Assembly (NCBI GenBank): GCA_025765595.1
Contig: JAIVFH010000642.1
Span: forward strand, 1 to 11,668
Direction of reading: 5' to 3'
Origin: Obelidium mucronatum
Taxonomy: Eukaryota > Chytridiomycota > Chytridiomycetes > Chytridiales > Chytriomycetaceae
Length of the DNA: 11,668 nt
The position numbers and the translations under genes are program-made. Shown piece after piece: positions 1-8,937 of the stretch (position 1 is the first letter of the stretch; each line of letters starts with the position of its first letter). A model generated the notes under the pieces. The model was given only the letters and a program-made list of their open reading frames with translations. It searched no databases and was not told where the DNA came from.

Positions 1-1873
1 CTGTGGCCATGATGGCGAGTGGTGGAGCCGATGGGAGTGTGTTTTGTGGGATTTGGAAAAGAATACGTTGATTGTTCGGGTGGGTGGGCAAGGGCAAGGT
101 GGGGATGCGCATATGGAAGGGGTTCATACGGTTGAGTTTTTGGTGGGGCAGCCGGTTTTGGTTACGGCTTCAGGGGATAATTCTATTAAGGTTTTTTTTT
201 GTTTTTTTTCTTTTCTTTGCTTTCTTGTTTATTTATTCTTTTTTGTGTGTGTGTGACTAGGAATGGATCTTTGACAACGACAACAATCACCCACGCCTTT
301 GGAAATCACGTAGCGGACATCGCGACCCACCCAATAGAATTCGATTTGTGGGACCAGATCCAACAAATATCATCACATCCGGGTCCGATGGTTCTTTGAG
401 AAAGTACTCCACGATTCAAGATCAAAGGAATCTAGAGTTTTCAAGAAGTAAGCAGGGACTTTATACCTTTTTTTTTTTATTCCCATTCCCAACCAACCCC
501 TTCCCAATAGAAAACGCGGAGTCCAAGAAATTCAGTGCAGTCACGATAGACGGACGACCTACCGCAATCACCCATTTCGACGCCTGTGAATCTGGAATCA
601 ATGATTGGGATGACATTGTGACTGTTGAGCAAAAACAGTTCTACAGTTAAAACATGGAGATTGAAGCGTGGAGCGATTGGCAAGAACCAATTTTCTGTTT
701 CTGATAAGTCACCTGCCAAAGTGAGTTTTTACCTTACCCCGGATTTCTTTTTTCCCAAAAGTTAATATTGACATAAAAAAAACAACCAACCAATCACAAA
801 AAAAAAAAAATAGATTGCTAGCATCAGTCCATGTGGAAATTATGCATTCGTTGGGTCTGCGAAAGGAGGGATTGATATGTTCAACATGCAATCTGGAAAC
901 CATCGGGGTGTTTTCCCAGTGGACAGAGGACATTCTAAAGCGATTGTTGGGTTGGCTGTAGATTCCCTGTCTGAAAAGCTTATGTCTGCGTCTCTTGATG
1001 GCACTCTCAAGGTAATTTTGTTTCACCTCGTTTTGCCAGGTGTGCGTGCTTTTTAAACATTCTCGGATTCTTTTTCATAGATTTGGAATATCAAAAAAAG
1101 GGCCTTACTGCAAACAATCAAATTCCCTGTCCCGATTTCTGCATTGTGCTTCCACAAGGAAAGTAACATTGCGGCTGTAGCGTGTGATGATTTGTGTGTT
1201 CGGATTGTGGATATTGAAGTTGGAAAGATTGTTCGTGAGTTTTGGGGTCATCGGAACCGAATTCTGGATATGGTATGTTTTGCTTTTTTTTTTTTTTTTT
1301 TTTTACAACTTAAAAATAGCTTGGTAAATCGTGTAATTAATATCTCCCCTTTTCTTTGCTGTTTTTTTTTGTTTGAAAGTCGTTGAGTCCGGATTCTAGG
1401 TGGTTGTTGACTTCTGGATTGGAAGGAAATGTGAAGCTATGGGATATCCCGTCTAGTACTTTGATTGGAGCACTACGTGTCGATCCTGCAACAAGTGTCT
1501 CCTTCTCTTTGGATGGAAACTATATTGCCACTTCTCATGTAAACAACCGGGGTGTCGTGTTATGGTAAAAGCCCAAATCGAGAATCTTGTTTTTTTTCAA
1601 AGGGGAGCTTTTCTTAACGCTTAACTAGGGCGAATACGACTCTTTTTGACATTTCACCATCCTCGATTCCTGCTGACTTGCGAGTCGTTCCTGATCAAGA
1701 AGATGAAGATGAAATGATGATGACATCCAAAGGAAATGATAACCTCGAATTAAGCGGCTCTGAAGGTCCAAATTCAGAGCTTATCCGGCTTTCATCTCTT
1801 CCACTGTCTCGAGTCCAATTGTTGTTGAATCTGGAATCGATTCAGGTATAACAGGGATTTTTCTTACATGAGA

Positions 1874-1909
<36 letters not shown>

Positions 1910-2566
1910 TCATTTTCTAATCCTTCCTATATATATATTTTTTGTAGAAACGTAAACGGCCAGCCGCCGAAAAACTCAAAAAGCCAGACAATGTTCCCTT
2001 CTTTTTGGGAGCATTGGGATCAACATCTGCAGATACATCATTCAAAGCCGCTGAATTCAACTTTGTGGATGCCAACACTGAAGTCAACAAGAAAACGTTG
2101 ATGGACTTTACGGATACTACAGCTGATTGGCATGGTACAAAAAGTCTTTTGTACTTCTCAAAGAACTGGTACTAAAAACATCTCACTACAGGAAAAGTAG
2201 AGTATCTTCAAGCATTGGTTGACCTTTCACCATCGGCTTTGGATTTGGAAATCCGGTCATTTGGGGTAGGCGACTTTGAACCATTTGTGGACATTTTGTT
2301 GGAAAGCTGCAAAGAACTATCAAACTATGAATTCATACAGTGCGTGATTAGCATATTCCTTGAGGTACGTGTTGCTTGCTTTGGGGTGGGTGGGTTTTTC
2401 TCAAATGTGTAATTTTTAACAGGCTCATGGCTCTGATTTGATTCTTCAATCCACTGGATTCCAAAAGAAACTGGAAAAGTTGAAGGAGGCTGTGAATGAC
2501 TCGTGGAGGGTTTTGGAGGATTTGTTTCACGCTAATCTGGCTATTCTTGAGCATTTGAGAACTTGA
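1..2566 (+). CDS. UTP21: UTP21/WDR36-like WD40 protein of the small-subunit (U3) processome, 5' end missing
   Basis: Nucleolar scaffold of the UTP-B part of the SSU processome, needed for 18S rRNA maturation. Best exon model: 1-190, 261-447, 511-720, 814-1011, 1081-1272, 1380-1564, 1629-1845, 1948-2134, 2192-2364 and 2423-2566, about 627 residues. The reading enters mid-propeller. WD repeats are visible as MASGGADGSV plus LWDLEK, then WIFDN, SGSDGSLRKYS, SASLDGTLKIWNIK and SGLEGNVKLWDI. Family-specific stretches follow: NMQSGNHRGVFPVD, IVREFWGHRNRILDMSLS and ATSHVNNRGVVLW. An acidic stretch (DQEDEDE) comes next. The Utp21 C-terminal helical domain then runs from LVDLSPSALDLEIRSFG to the stop. 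All intron phases agree from 814 to the end. The frame breaks twice in conserved sequence, at 42-45 and 631-635 (see findings). Family identity is from remembered WDR36/Utp21 conservation. No AATAAA is seen just after the stop. Confidence 0.93.
1273..1379 (+). repeat. UTP21 intron with a 21-base T tract
   Basis: A 107-base intron starting GTATG and ending AAAG holds a pure T run at about 1284-1304 and a shorter one near 1362-1370. It joins exons ending RILDM and starting SLSPDSRW in phase 0. The neighbouring intron 721-813 likewise ends in a 13-base A tract just before its TAG acceptor. Confidence 0.85.
1846..1947 (+). repeat. UTP21 intron with a 31-base pure C tract
   Basis: This 102-base intron separates the exons ending LESIQ and starting KRKRPAA. 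It contains an uninterrupted run of 31 C at 1876-1906, followed by pyrimidine-rich sequence, a short AT repeat and a TTTTTTGTAG acceptor. The C run extends the polypyrimidine tract and could form i-motif (+) or G-quadruplex (-) structures. True length is uncertain because such runs are error-prone. Confidence 0.9.
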
Positions 2567-2708
2567 AGCAGGGAATGACAGTACCTAAAAAAATAATATA
2601 ATTGAAAAAAAAAAGTCTCCAATTTCATCGATGGCACATGCTGCACAAATTTATGGTATGCGCTTTTCCATTCAGGGCGAGTCAAAACGCCGACCAAAAT
2701 ACATTACC

Positions 2709-2745
<37 letters not shown>

Positions 2746-2874
2746 AGAAGCAGGAAGGTGGAACAAGTCAATGAAAACAGAATCGGCAAACAATTTGATT
2801 GTTTTTTCCTATCTTAATTTCTCTTCTTGGACAATTTATTAATTAAATGATAATTTATAAATAAAATAATTTAA
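2567..2874. other. Intergenic spacer between UTP21 and the Trs65-like gene
   Basis: No coding or RNA gene is seen here. It should hold the UTP21 3' end (AT-rich AAATAATATAATTG near 2588-2604, no exact AATAAA) and the promoter of the next gene. A 33-base A tract lies at 2711-2743. The last 50 bases are almost pure A/T and include TATAAATA at 2856-2863. That motif is too close to the ATG at 2875 to act as a usual TATA box unless the leader is extremely short. Confidence 0.7.
2711..2743 (+). repeat. 33-base poly(A) tract
   Basis: This is a pure A run in the spacer, about 145 bases after the UTP21 stop and 130 before the next start codon. No target-site duplication or retroelement body is evident beside it, so it looks like a simple homopolymer or a nucleosome-excluding dA:dT promoter tract. 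A retroposed tail is not supported. Confidence 0.9.
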
Positions 2875-4877
2875 ATGACAGCGGAAATCGAACTTGTCGC
2901 GCAGCTTATCGAGCAGTGCGAGTGGAGCATCCTCGTCCCCGCCAGCGACGCGACGCCGGACCTCGACGGCGGCTGCGGCGCGCGCGCCAGCGTGTTCAAC
3001 GGTTTGTTGCTGGCAGGGTGACGCACGCTGACTCACGCCGCCGCAGACGAGCTGCTGCACTTCTACGTGGCGGCGCGCGGCGCTGCGCCGCTCCGTGCGG
3101 CGGCGCCGCTGCTGAAACTTTTCGACATCCAAGTGTCGGCGGCCGCCGCGCCGGCCCGCGGCCTGCCGGAGGCGCAACAACAACAGCAGGGCGTGACGCT
3201 GTATTCGTACGCGTACAAGTACGAGGAGGGCGGGATCAACGCGCCGATTGTGACAGACAACTCGATCCTGTTTCCGCTGAGGATTCCAATCAATCTGTCC
3301 ACTGTCTCATCGCGTCTTGCGTTTTCAGACGGGCAAGAGCTGGTTCTCTCCATTAATGCCACAGTGCAGCCCGTGATGGGAAATACAAACAATGATCCAA
3401 AGCGCAGTATATCAGATTGCGATGCTGAAGACTTCGACGCTGTGAATCTTTTTGATGGACTTATTGACGGTGTGTTCTTTTTCTGCCATGCTCTTTTTCT
3501 GCTGTGACTTATTCTCGCTTTCAGATCCCTTCTTTAACCCAAACTCGCTTCCTACTCACCGTCTACCCTTTCAATTCAAAAAGAAGCAATCCTTGTTTCA
3601 ATTGGGGGTTCTCGCTGCGCCAAAGTTTATTCGTCAGTCTTTGCCTCTCATTTCACCACTCAGAGTTGACACGAGCGTTGTTCATCCCGATTCTCAAAAA
3701 ATGATTTTGACTGTTGATGTTTCGAATATTCTTGATGAGTGTCTTTTCGTTGGTGAATCGGATGTTCCGATTTGTATTTTGGGAGTCGATGCTGATTTGT
3801 CGAATAGCGTTATCAAACCTCTTGCTAATTTGGTGCGAATTGACTTTTCTTATACACGCCGAAGGCGTGGTTCTATCGTCTTTTGGCGATGTTTTCTATG
3901 TCTCCAAGATACACGACCAAAGTACCCAATCATTTATTTTCGCAAAAAAATGATAGGCGTATCCAGTTGCCGCACATTCAGGCGATCAGCTTTCTTTTCT
4001 TTTCAACATTTTCAAATTGGATCGCACCATCGGTTACAGTAACTCAGTTGCCCCACCATCATCACAATCTTCAGCAAGAAAGCCGTCAAATATCTTGAGC
4101 CTGACAGTTAAATGGACTGCTGACATGAAAGGGCTTCGGAATCAAATTTTTGAGTCCAAGTGGTACTGCGTGTTTGACGAAAGCAGTGCAATGATTTCTG
4201 GCTCTCTTCCAAGTGGAAAAGAAAACGCTCGGTCGGTTGGGTTATCGCACTATGATTTGAGCGCCATCTCCAAAGGGAAAATTGATGTGGTTGATAGTGG
4301 CCTGGAGATCTCCTTCCGTGGTTCGTATTTTGTTGATGAGAGTTCTGTTTTTGCAGGATGTTGAGGCAAGCATGTATTCACAATTGTTCGATGCAGTAAT
4401 GCCTCCAGTCTATTTGCGGAGCGTTTTTACAGTGGAAATGCTGGTTGTTAATACTAGCCCCAAGGCTAGAACTCTTCGCGTCACGATTCCGCAAAAGTCT
4501 TTATTTGAAAGTGGGATGGAAGATGAGGAATTTGATCCCAAAGTGGGCCGATTTACAAAGCTTCATATGCCAGTTGGTGCTTTCATGAAACGGCTTGTTG
4601 CAGCAGAATGTCGGGAGGCCAGTATGTTCTGTTTGGAGAATAATTTTGACCTTGGGTTTGTAGTATTGCATGTTTTATGATTTCCAATCGTGTATAACAT
4701 ATTTCATCCCCAAGATATATGCCAATCGGATCATGTCAATCTGTCCACCTACACTTTATTGCTTTGAGGGGAAATTTGCACACTATCGAAGCATTGGACA
4801 TTATCGACTCAGAAAACGATGAAGTCATTGAATTAAGAAAATTTATGCAGGTTTACGCGTTGGATTCAAGGGCATAA
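2875..4877 (+). CDS. Trs65-like subunit of the TRAPPII tethering complex
   Basis: Probable TRAPPII-specific subunit acting in Golgi and endosome vesicle tethering and Rab GTPase activation. Firm exons: 2875-3001, 3047-3469, a third from 3525, 4048-4289, 4357-4655 and 4715-4877. One fully in-frame model ends exon 3 at 3773 and uses 3865-3921 as exon 4, giving 519 residues, close to the roughly 560 of yeast Trs65. Exon 3 could instead run to 3832, which keeps a plausible ILGVDADLSNS stretch but needs a frame correction. Recognition rests on the pattern of beta-rich segments (LPLISPLRVDTSVVHPDS; GDVFYVSKI; FTVEMLVVNTSPKARTL) and the C-terminal PIGSCQSVHLHFIALRG with HTIEALDIIDSEN, typical of the Trs65 C-terminal Ig-like domain. 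The start region codes QQQQQ and is very GC-rich. TRAPPC13 is the main alternative. Its stop lies 5 bases from the stop of the opposite gene. Confidence 0.62.
2880..3260 (+). other. GC-rich, CpG-dense island over the start of the Trs65-like gene
   Basis: The first two exons, and the 45-base intron between them (3002-3046), are dominated by GCG, CGC, GGC and CCG triplets. The coded protein is alanine- and arginine-rich here. Flanking sequence is A/T-rich on both sides, and the same exon returns to the local codon style after about 3270. The compositional edge falls inside an open exon, so it is not a gene boundary. Confidence 0.8.
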
Positions 4878-4882
4878 CGGGT

Positions 4883-6277
4883 TCATTTATTAGAATAAAC
4901 TGTTTTCAACGTCATTTGTCCCTTTGCACGTTCTTGGTTTGCAACCGCTTTTTGCATCTGCAGTTCAGACTGCATTGCTTGGATTAATGTGTCGTCGTTA
5001 GTGGCCTTGTCGACAAGGAGTTGGAGTTTCGATTTACAACTCTTCAAGTCTTTTTCCAATGTTCTACAGAATATGCCCGAGTTTAGGTGGTTATATCATA
5101 ATTTTTTGTGCTTTACTTATTTCGAGCTTGGACAGCCTCATATTTTCCCTTCATCTCAGAGAATTCTTTTGATAGTTTCTATTCAAGATTCCGGAAGGTG
5201 AATGAGAGAAGGAGACACGGATTTTGAAGTTGAATACATTAAAGTCGGCCGTAAGGACATCGAATGCTTCATGGCGCCGTTCACTAATTTTTCTGATGCT
5301 CTCGTGGTGCGAATTATCAACTTCATGTCCCATGGTACGAGATAGTTCTCGCACCCTTTCCTGGTTCATTAAGCTTTGTGAGGAATGGGGGACAAATATA
5401 GCTTCCACATGTAAATTCATATATTTATACCTTTAAAAGTTGAATCTGCTGCGCCCTTCCTTTCCAAGTTGCCGTTGATGAGTTACTCAAGCTTTCCGCG
5501 AGCGCCTTGCTCCTACTAAGAGCCGAGTCATCTCCAAATACTTCCAAAGCCAATGCCTTTTGCGTGTTTGCCAGCTCTGCTTTGATTGCGTGGATTCCAA
5601 TGCGTTCATCTTCGAATTTTCTGGTCATTGAGCTGAGTTTGTCTTTCAGATTTTTGATTTCGGTAGTGTATTTGGATATCTCGGATGGTGTACTACTGGG
5701 CTCTTTGCCATTTGTTTCGCCTGATTTTTGACGGGATTTTTCGGGTTCGGTCAGCTTTTGGAGGGTCTGTATTCATGATTGTTTTTTTATTTTAAATTCT
5801 TTGTGTTTTTTTTTTAAATTAAGAACGATTCGTTACCTTCAACTTGTTCGACAAATCAATGTTTGAATTCCTTTCGCGTTCAAATGCCATATTCAAGTTT
5901 CTCAATTTTTTGGAAAGCTCAATGATCTTTGTTTCTTTTGGGTTCACTTAAACCGGATGTCAGTTCTTAATAAAAACAAGAAGAGAGAAAGAAAGAAAAA
6001 AAACAACAGAACTCACACTTGGGCGTCGATGATTTCAAAGAAATCGAGGAGTCTTGATGCTTCAGCGTCAAAGCGGGAAGAATACATGAAGCTGATTTCG
6101 CGTTTGGTGGTGGTTGTTTTGATTGATCTGTTTCCAGCTTTCCTGAAATGAATTAAACAACTCGTATAATTTTTTGGGATAAAGCAAAAATGTTTTTCTT
6201 CGCGTTACTTCAAGTCCGAGATCGCCGTCGTGGCAGTTGAGCGGCGGTAGGTCTTCTTCAGAATCTGATGATGACAT
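4883..6277 (-). CDS. CCDC13: CCDC13-like coiled-coil protein (centriolar/ciliary)
   Basis: In animals CCDC13 is a centriolar-satellite coiled-coil protein needed for cilium formation. Exons in reading order: 6277-6209, 6142-about 6019, about 5946 or 5926-5837, 5766-5431, 5360-5217, 5178-5117 and 5063-4883, roughly 335 residues against about 715 in human. The protein starts MSSSDSEEDLPP and becomes heptad-like throughout. Diagnostic matches to remembered CCDC13 are TKIIELSKKLRNLNM, ELANTQKALALEV followed by TATWKGRAQQIQLLK, and KGKYEAVQARNK with DKATNDDTLIQAMQSEL. The first junction (6209/6142) is one base out of phase, so the start may instead be the ATG at 6087. The second junction has two candidate acceptors, of which the 5926 one keeps frame. 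The later exons splice cleanly. One intron (5179-5216) is only 38 bases. A start 28 bases from APC2 implies a shared promoter. Confidence 0.75.
4886..4891 (-). terminator. AATAAA poly(A) signal touching the CCDC13-like stop
   Basis: On the minus strand the last two sense codons, AAT AAA, directly before TGA (4885-4883), spell AATAAA. Cleavage 10-30 bases further on would fall inside the final exon of the convergent Trs65-like gene. Confidence 0.45.
4894..4899 (+). terminator. AATAAA poly(A) signal for the Trs65-like gene
   Basis: An exact AATAAA begins 17 bases after the TAA stop at 4875-4877. It lies inside the last coding exon of the opposite-strand gene, so the two transcripts must overlap at their 3' ends if it is used. 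Confidence 0.55.
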
Positions 6278-6305
6278 TTTTATAAAAAAAAAACAATTAC
6301 CTAAA
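6278..6305. promoter_or_regulatory. 28-bp divergent spacer between the CCDC13-like gene and APC2
   Basis: The two ATGs face away from each other with only 28 A/T-rich bases between them, including a run of A at about 6284-6292. Any core promoters must lie inside this gap or inside the opposite gene's first exon, so the 5' untranslated regions are very short or overlapping. Confidence 0.6.
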
Positions 6306-8902
6306 ATGCAGAAATTCAGTAAGGTGCAAGAAGCAAGTGGCTTCCCCCAAACTGTGCACATTGCAAACTCGTACTTTATCGCACACACGTTCGTTGACGA
6401 AAGCTGTATGGTTAGCTTGTTGGCTAACTGGTCTCAGGGCGATTGGCACGATGCCAGCAGTGTTTCAAAGCACGCTGGCATGCTCCCTTCCAGAGTCCTT
6501 TTCGCGAAGCACTGCCGAGTTCTTTTATTTGCAGCTTTTGGCGCGCGTGGCAGCTTTGGATTCGGACTGGCTCAATTTGGCTTGGGCCACGTACAACTTG
6601 GTTAGAGCTTTTGAACAAATGCAATGCATTCAACCACGGCGCTGAATTTGGCTGATTGATTCAGAAAAGTGCTCTACCCGAAACGGATTTTGATACCGTT
6701 TGCACGGTTGCACGCAATATAGGATTAATGAGCCTTGTGGACTCGATTGTTGTTGATTCCGTGTGCCAATTCATTCAACACTGCGTCCATCACAATGTGT
6801 CGGAAATATTTGATGACAGTAGTCAATTGCAAATTTTTTTCGATTGGACCAAGATTCGCTTGGTTTCTTGGGCGCGTTTGGTTTTAGGCCCAAAGTCAGG
6901 TTTAAACACCAAAACCAATCAAAGTAACTGTGCGCTTATTTTTTTTCTTATAGAGCCTTTAATGGCTCAGATTGAATATCAGTTGTACAAAGCATTTTGT
7001 GATACAAGGTGACGGTTCCGTTCAACTAATTGTCATACTTACGGATTGATTCAGAATCAACAAACTATTTGATATCATTGTTGACTTCCCGAGCTCTGAA
7101 CCAGCCTTGGTTCAACTTAAAGTAATGTTTTGTACCGGCGTAATTCCCCAGCTTCAAATAACGAGTGACTATTCACAGATTTGCGTCTTTGAAACAGATA
7201 GATACAACTATCTTAAGTCTTCCCTGAACAAAATGTGAGAGAAGTGTCATTTCTGGTTTCAATTTGTACTCAAGTTGTCCCCCCCGCTCCATTGTAGAAT
7301 TTCTCGACGTCTTCTTCATCTTGGAGCAAATACCTCCGATATTGTGTCTATTTATGTTTCCTCAATCAAATGCTTGAACTACCTTGACTCTACTGGAGAT
7401 TTGTTACATTTTATATCAACCCTAATTCGGCGTTATCTGAGGTTTGTTGGCGTTTGAACGGAAAAAAAGAGTTGCAGAGTATTCTAATCGGTGACCACAA
7501 GAACTCGCGAAGATTCCATGAAGAGTGTCATAAATTTATTGACCGGAGATGCAAAAGACGCGGAAGATATCAGCCTTGACGCGGTCCCTATTGTTGGCGA
7601 GTTTTCAGCAGTTGTATTGCACAAGGAGTCGAAAACCAAGATTCTCCAGCAACAACTACCCACGGATATTGCGACCACACTCATTCAGATATTTGATTCT
7701 CAGGAAGATTTCATCAAGGAGTTTGAAAGGCTTCTAGCGGAGCGGCTTATATCAAATCCTGATTATGAGATTGATCGCGAGGTAGAGAAATGCGGAAAAG
7801 AATTGTTGCTAACGCATATATTGCTTTTTTCTTAAGATTAAAAATCTGGAATTGCTGAAGAAGCACTTTTCTGAAGCCAAACTTCATCGCTGCGAAGTTA
7901 TGATCAAAGATATTATGGATTCAAAACGCGTCAATACCAATATTTGCAATTCTCTCACGTTCAGCCAGGTTATTCGATACGTTTCTTTGTTTTCTCTCCC
8001 TTAAGAGTCTTATCGGTTTCCATTACAGCCTGCGGTGGCAATGAAGATCCTGTCCCGTTTGTTTTGGCCATGCAATAATGATGGGCAAAATCAACCAGAA
8101 TGCGTTAAACGGTTTGAATTCGTGTTGTGTTCCCACCGAATAGCACTCACTGACTAGGAGCATTTTTAAGATTTATGAACGAATACAACACTCTTTACTC
8201 AAAGTTGAAGTCCATGCGATCCTTACGTCATTCGATGGATTATGGAAGCGTCGAACTCGAATTGGAATTTGACAATCGCGAACCTGTAGCATTCACAGTC
8301 ACACCCGCACAAGCATCCATTATTGGCTTCTTTGAAGAAAAACGTGTGTCTTGTCTCATTTGCAAACTTTGTCTATCGACACTCACTCGTTTTTTTTTGT
8401 TACTAGCTGAATGGACTCTCCCAGAGCTCTTGCAAGTTTCAGGGAAACCAGCAGAACCCCTGGATCGGATTTTAAGCTTTTGGATGCAGAATGGAGTATT
8501 GAAAAAAGATTCAGATGGGATATTTTCTATAATAGAGAGTATCGAAGATCAGCAAGAAGGCGTTATGGAGGGTTTGTACTCTATCTGGTTTCTGGCCGTT
8601 GGTTTCTTAAAAAAAACCCATCTCCTTCAGAGTTAAACGAAGTTCAAATGATGGAAGAAAAGGAGGAAGACTCGATAGAATCTTTGCGTGATGCCATGAA
8701 ACCCTACTTCCCGTTTATTCAAGGAATGTTAACCAACTTCGGTCAAACTCCAGTCGAACGCATTCAACAAATGCTGACCCAGTTTGTTCAGTCGCCTAAA
8801 TATTCGGAGAAGATTGAAACTTTACGCGCTTATTTGGATCTTTTAGTTGAAGAAGATGTCTGTGAATCAAGTGGCAACGGGGTTTTTTCTCTGCGGAAAT
8901 AA
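6306..8902 (+). CDS. APC2: Anaphase-promoting complex subunit 2 (cullin-like)
   Basis: Cullin-family scaffold of the APC/C ubiquitin ligase. It pairs with the RING subunit APC11 to ubiquitinate cyclins and securin. Thirteen exons: 6306-6370, 6438-6600, 6665-6899, 6954-7008, 7055-7121, 7179-7234, 7298-7441, 7502-7781, 7837-7968, 8029-8111, 8171-8343, 8407-8571 and 8631-8902. They sum to 1890 nt, in frame throughout, for 629 residues (human about 822). Visible landmarks: SIYVSSIKCLNYLD and IRRYLRTRED with INLLTGD in the middle, QEDFIKEFERLLAERLIS and HRCEVMIKDIMDSKRVN in the cullin-homology region (about 340-400). ELEFDNREPVAFTVTPAQAS and WTLPELLQVSG follow in the winged-helix part. The C-terminal APC2 WHB-type domain (about 545-629) has FIQGMLTNFGQTPVERIQQM and ends GVFSLRK. 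The N-terminal helical part is shortened. The first intron is inferred from phase and a CTAAC branch motif. Confidence 0.95.
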
Positions 8903-8903
8903 A
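8898..8903 (+). terminator. AATAAA overlapping the APC2 stop codon
   Basis: The last lysine codon and the TAA stop (8900-8902) together with the next base form AATAAA. Only 35 bases separate this stop from the next start codon at 8938. The APC2 3' end must therefore lie in or very near the formyltransferase leader. Confidence 0.45.
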
Positions 8904-8937
8904 AAAATGAAAACAAACAATCCAAAAAAGAAACAGC

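Noticed and set aside
604..660. Programmed ribosomal frameshifting in UTP21
   Set aside because: A+1 slip site is not evident, the family does not use frameshifting, and a homopolymer length error explains it more simply.
709..1026. 105-residue minus-strand frame
   Set aside because: Antisense to UTP21 exon 814-1011, which has strong WD40 homology and consistent splice sites.
2711..2743. Poly(A) as the tail of a retroposed element
   Set aside because: No flanking target-site duplication, no element body upstream, and the preceding sequence is simply the UTP21 3' flank.
2839..3183. 114-residue minus-strand open frame, Arg-rich
   Set aside because: It is antisense to the GC-rich start of the Trs65-like gene. 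It is open only because stop codons are rare in GC-rich DNA, and the protein is low-complexity.
2916..3356. 146-residue plus-strand frame, Arg/Ala-rich
   Set aside because: Shadow of the Trs65-like exon in another frame, with no recognisable motif, and it ignores the clear splice at 3002-3046.
3452..4042. 196-residue continuous plus frame
   Set aside because: Only 3525 to about 3832 is the true exon. The first part is intron and the last part (RRRRGSIVFWRC and on) lacks family resemblance.
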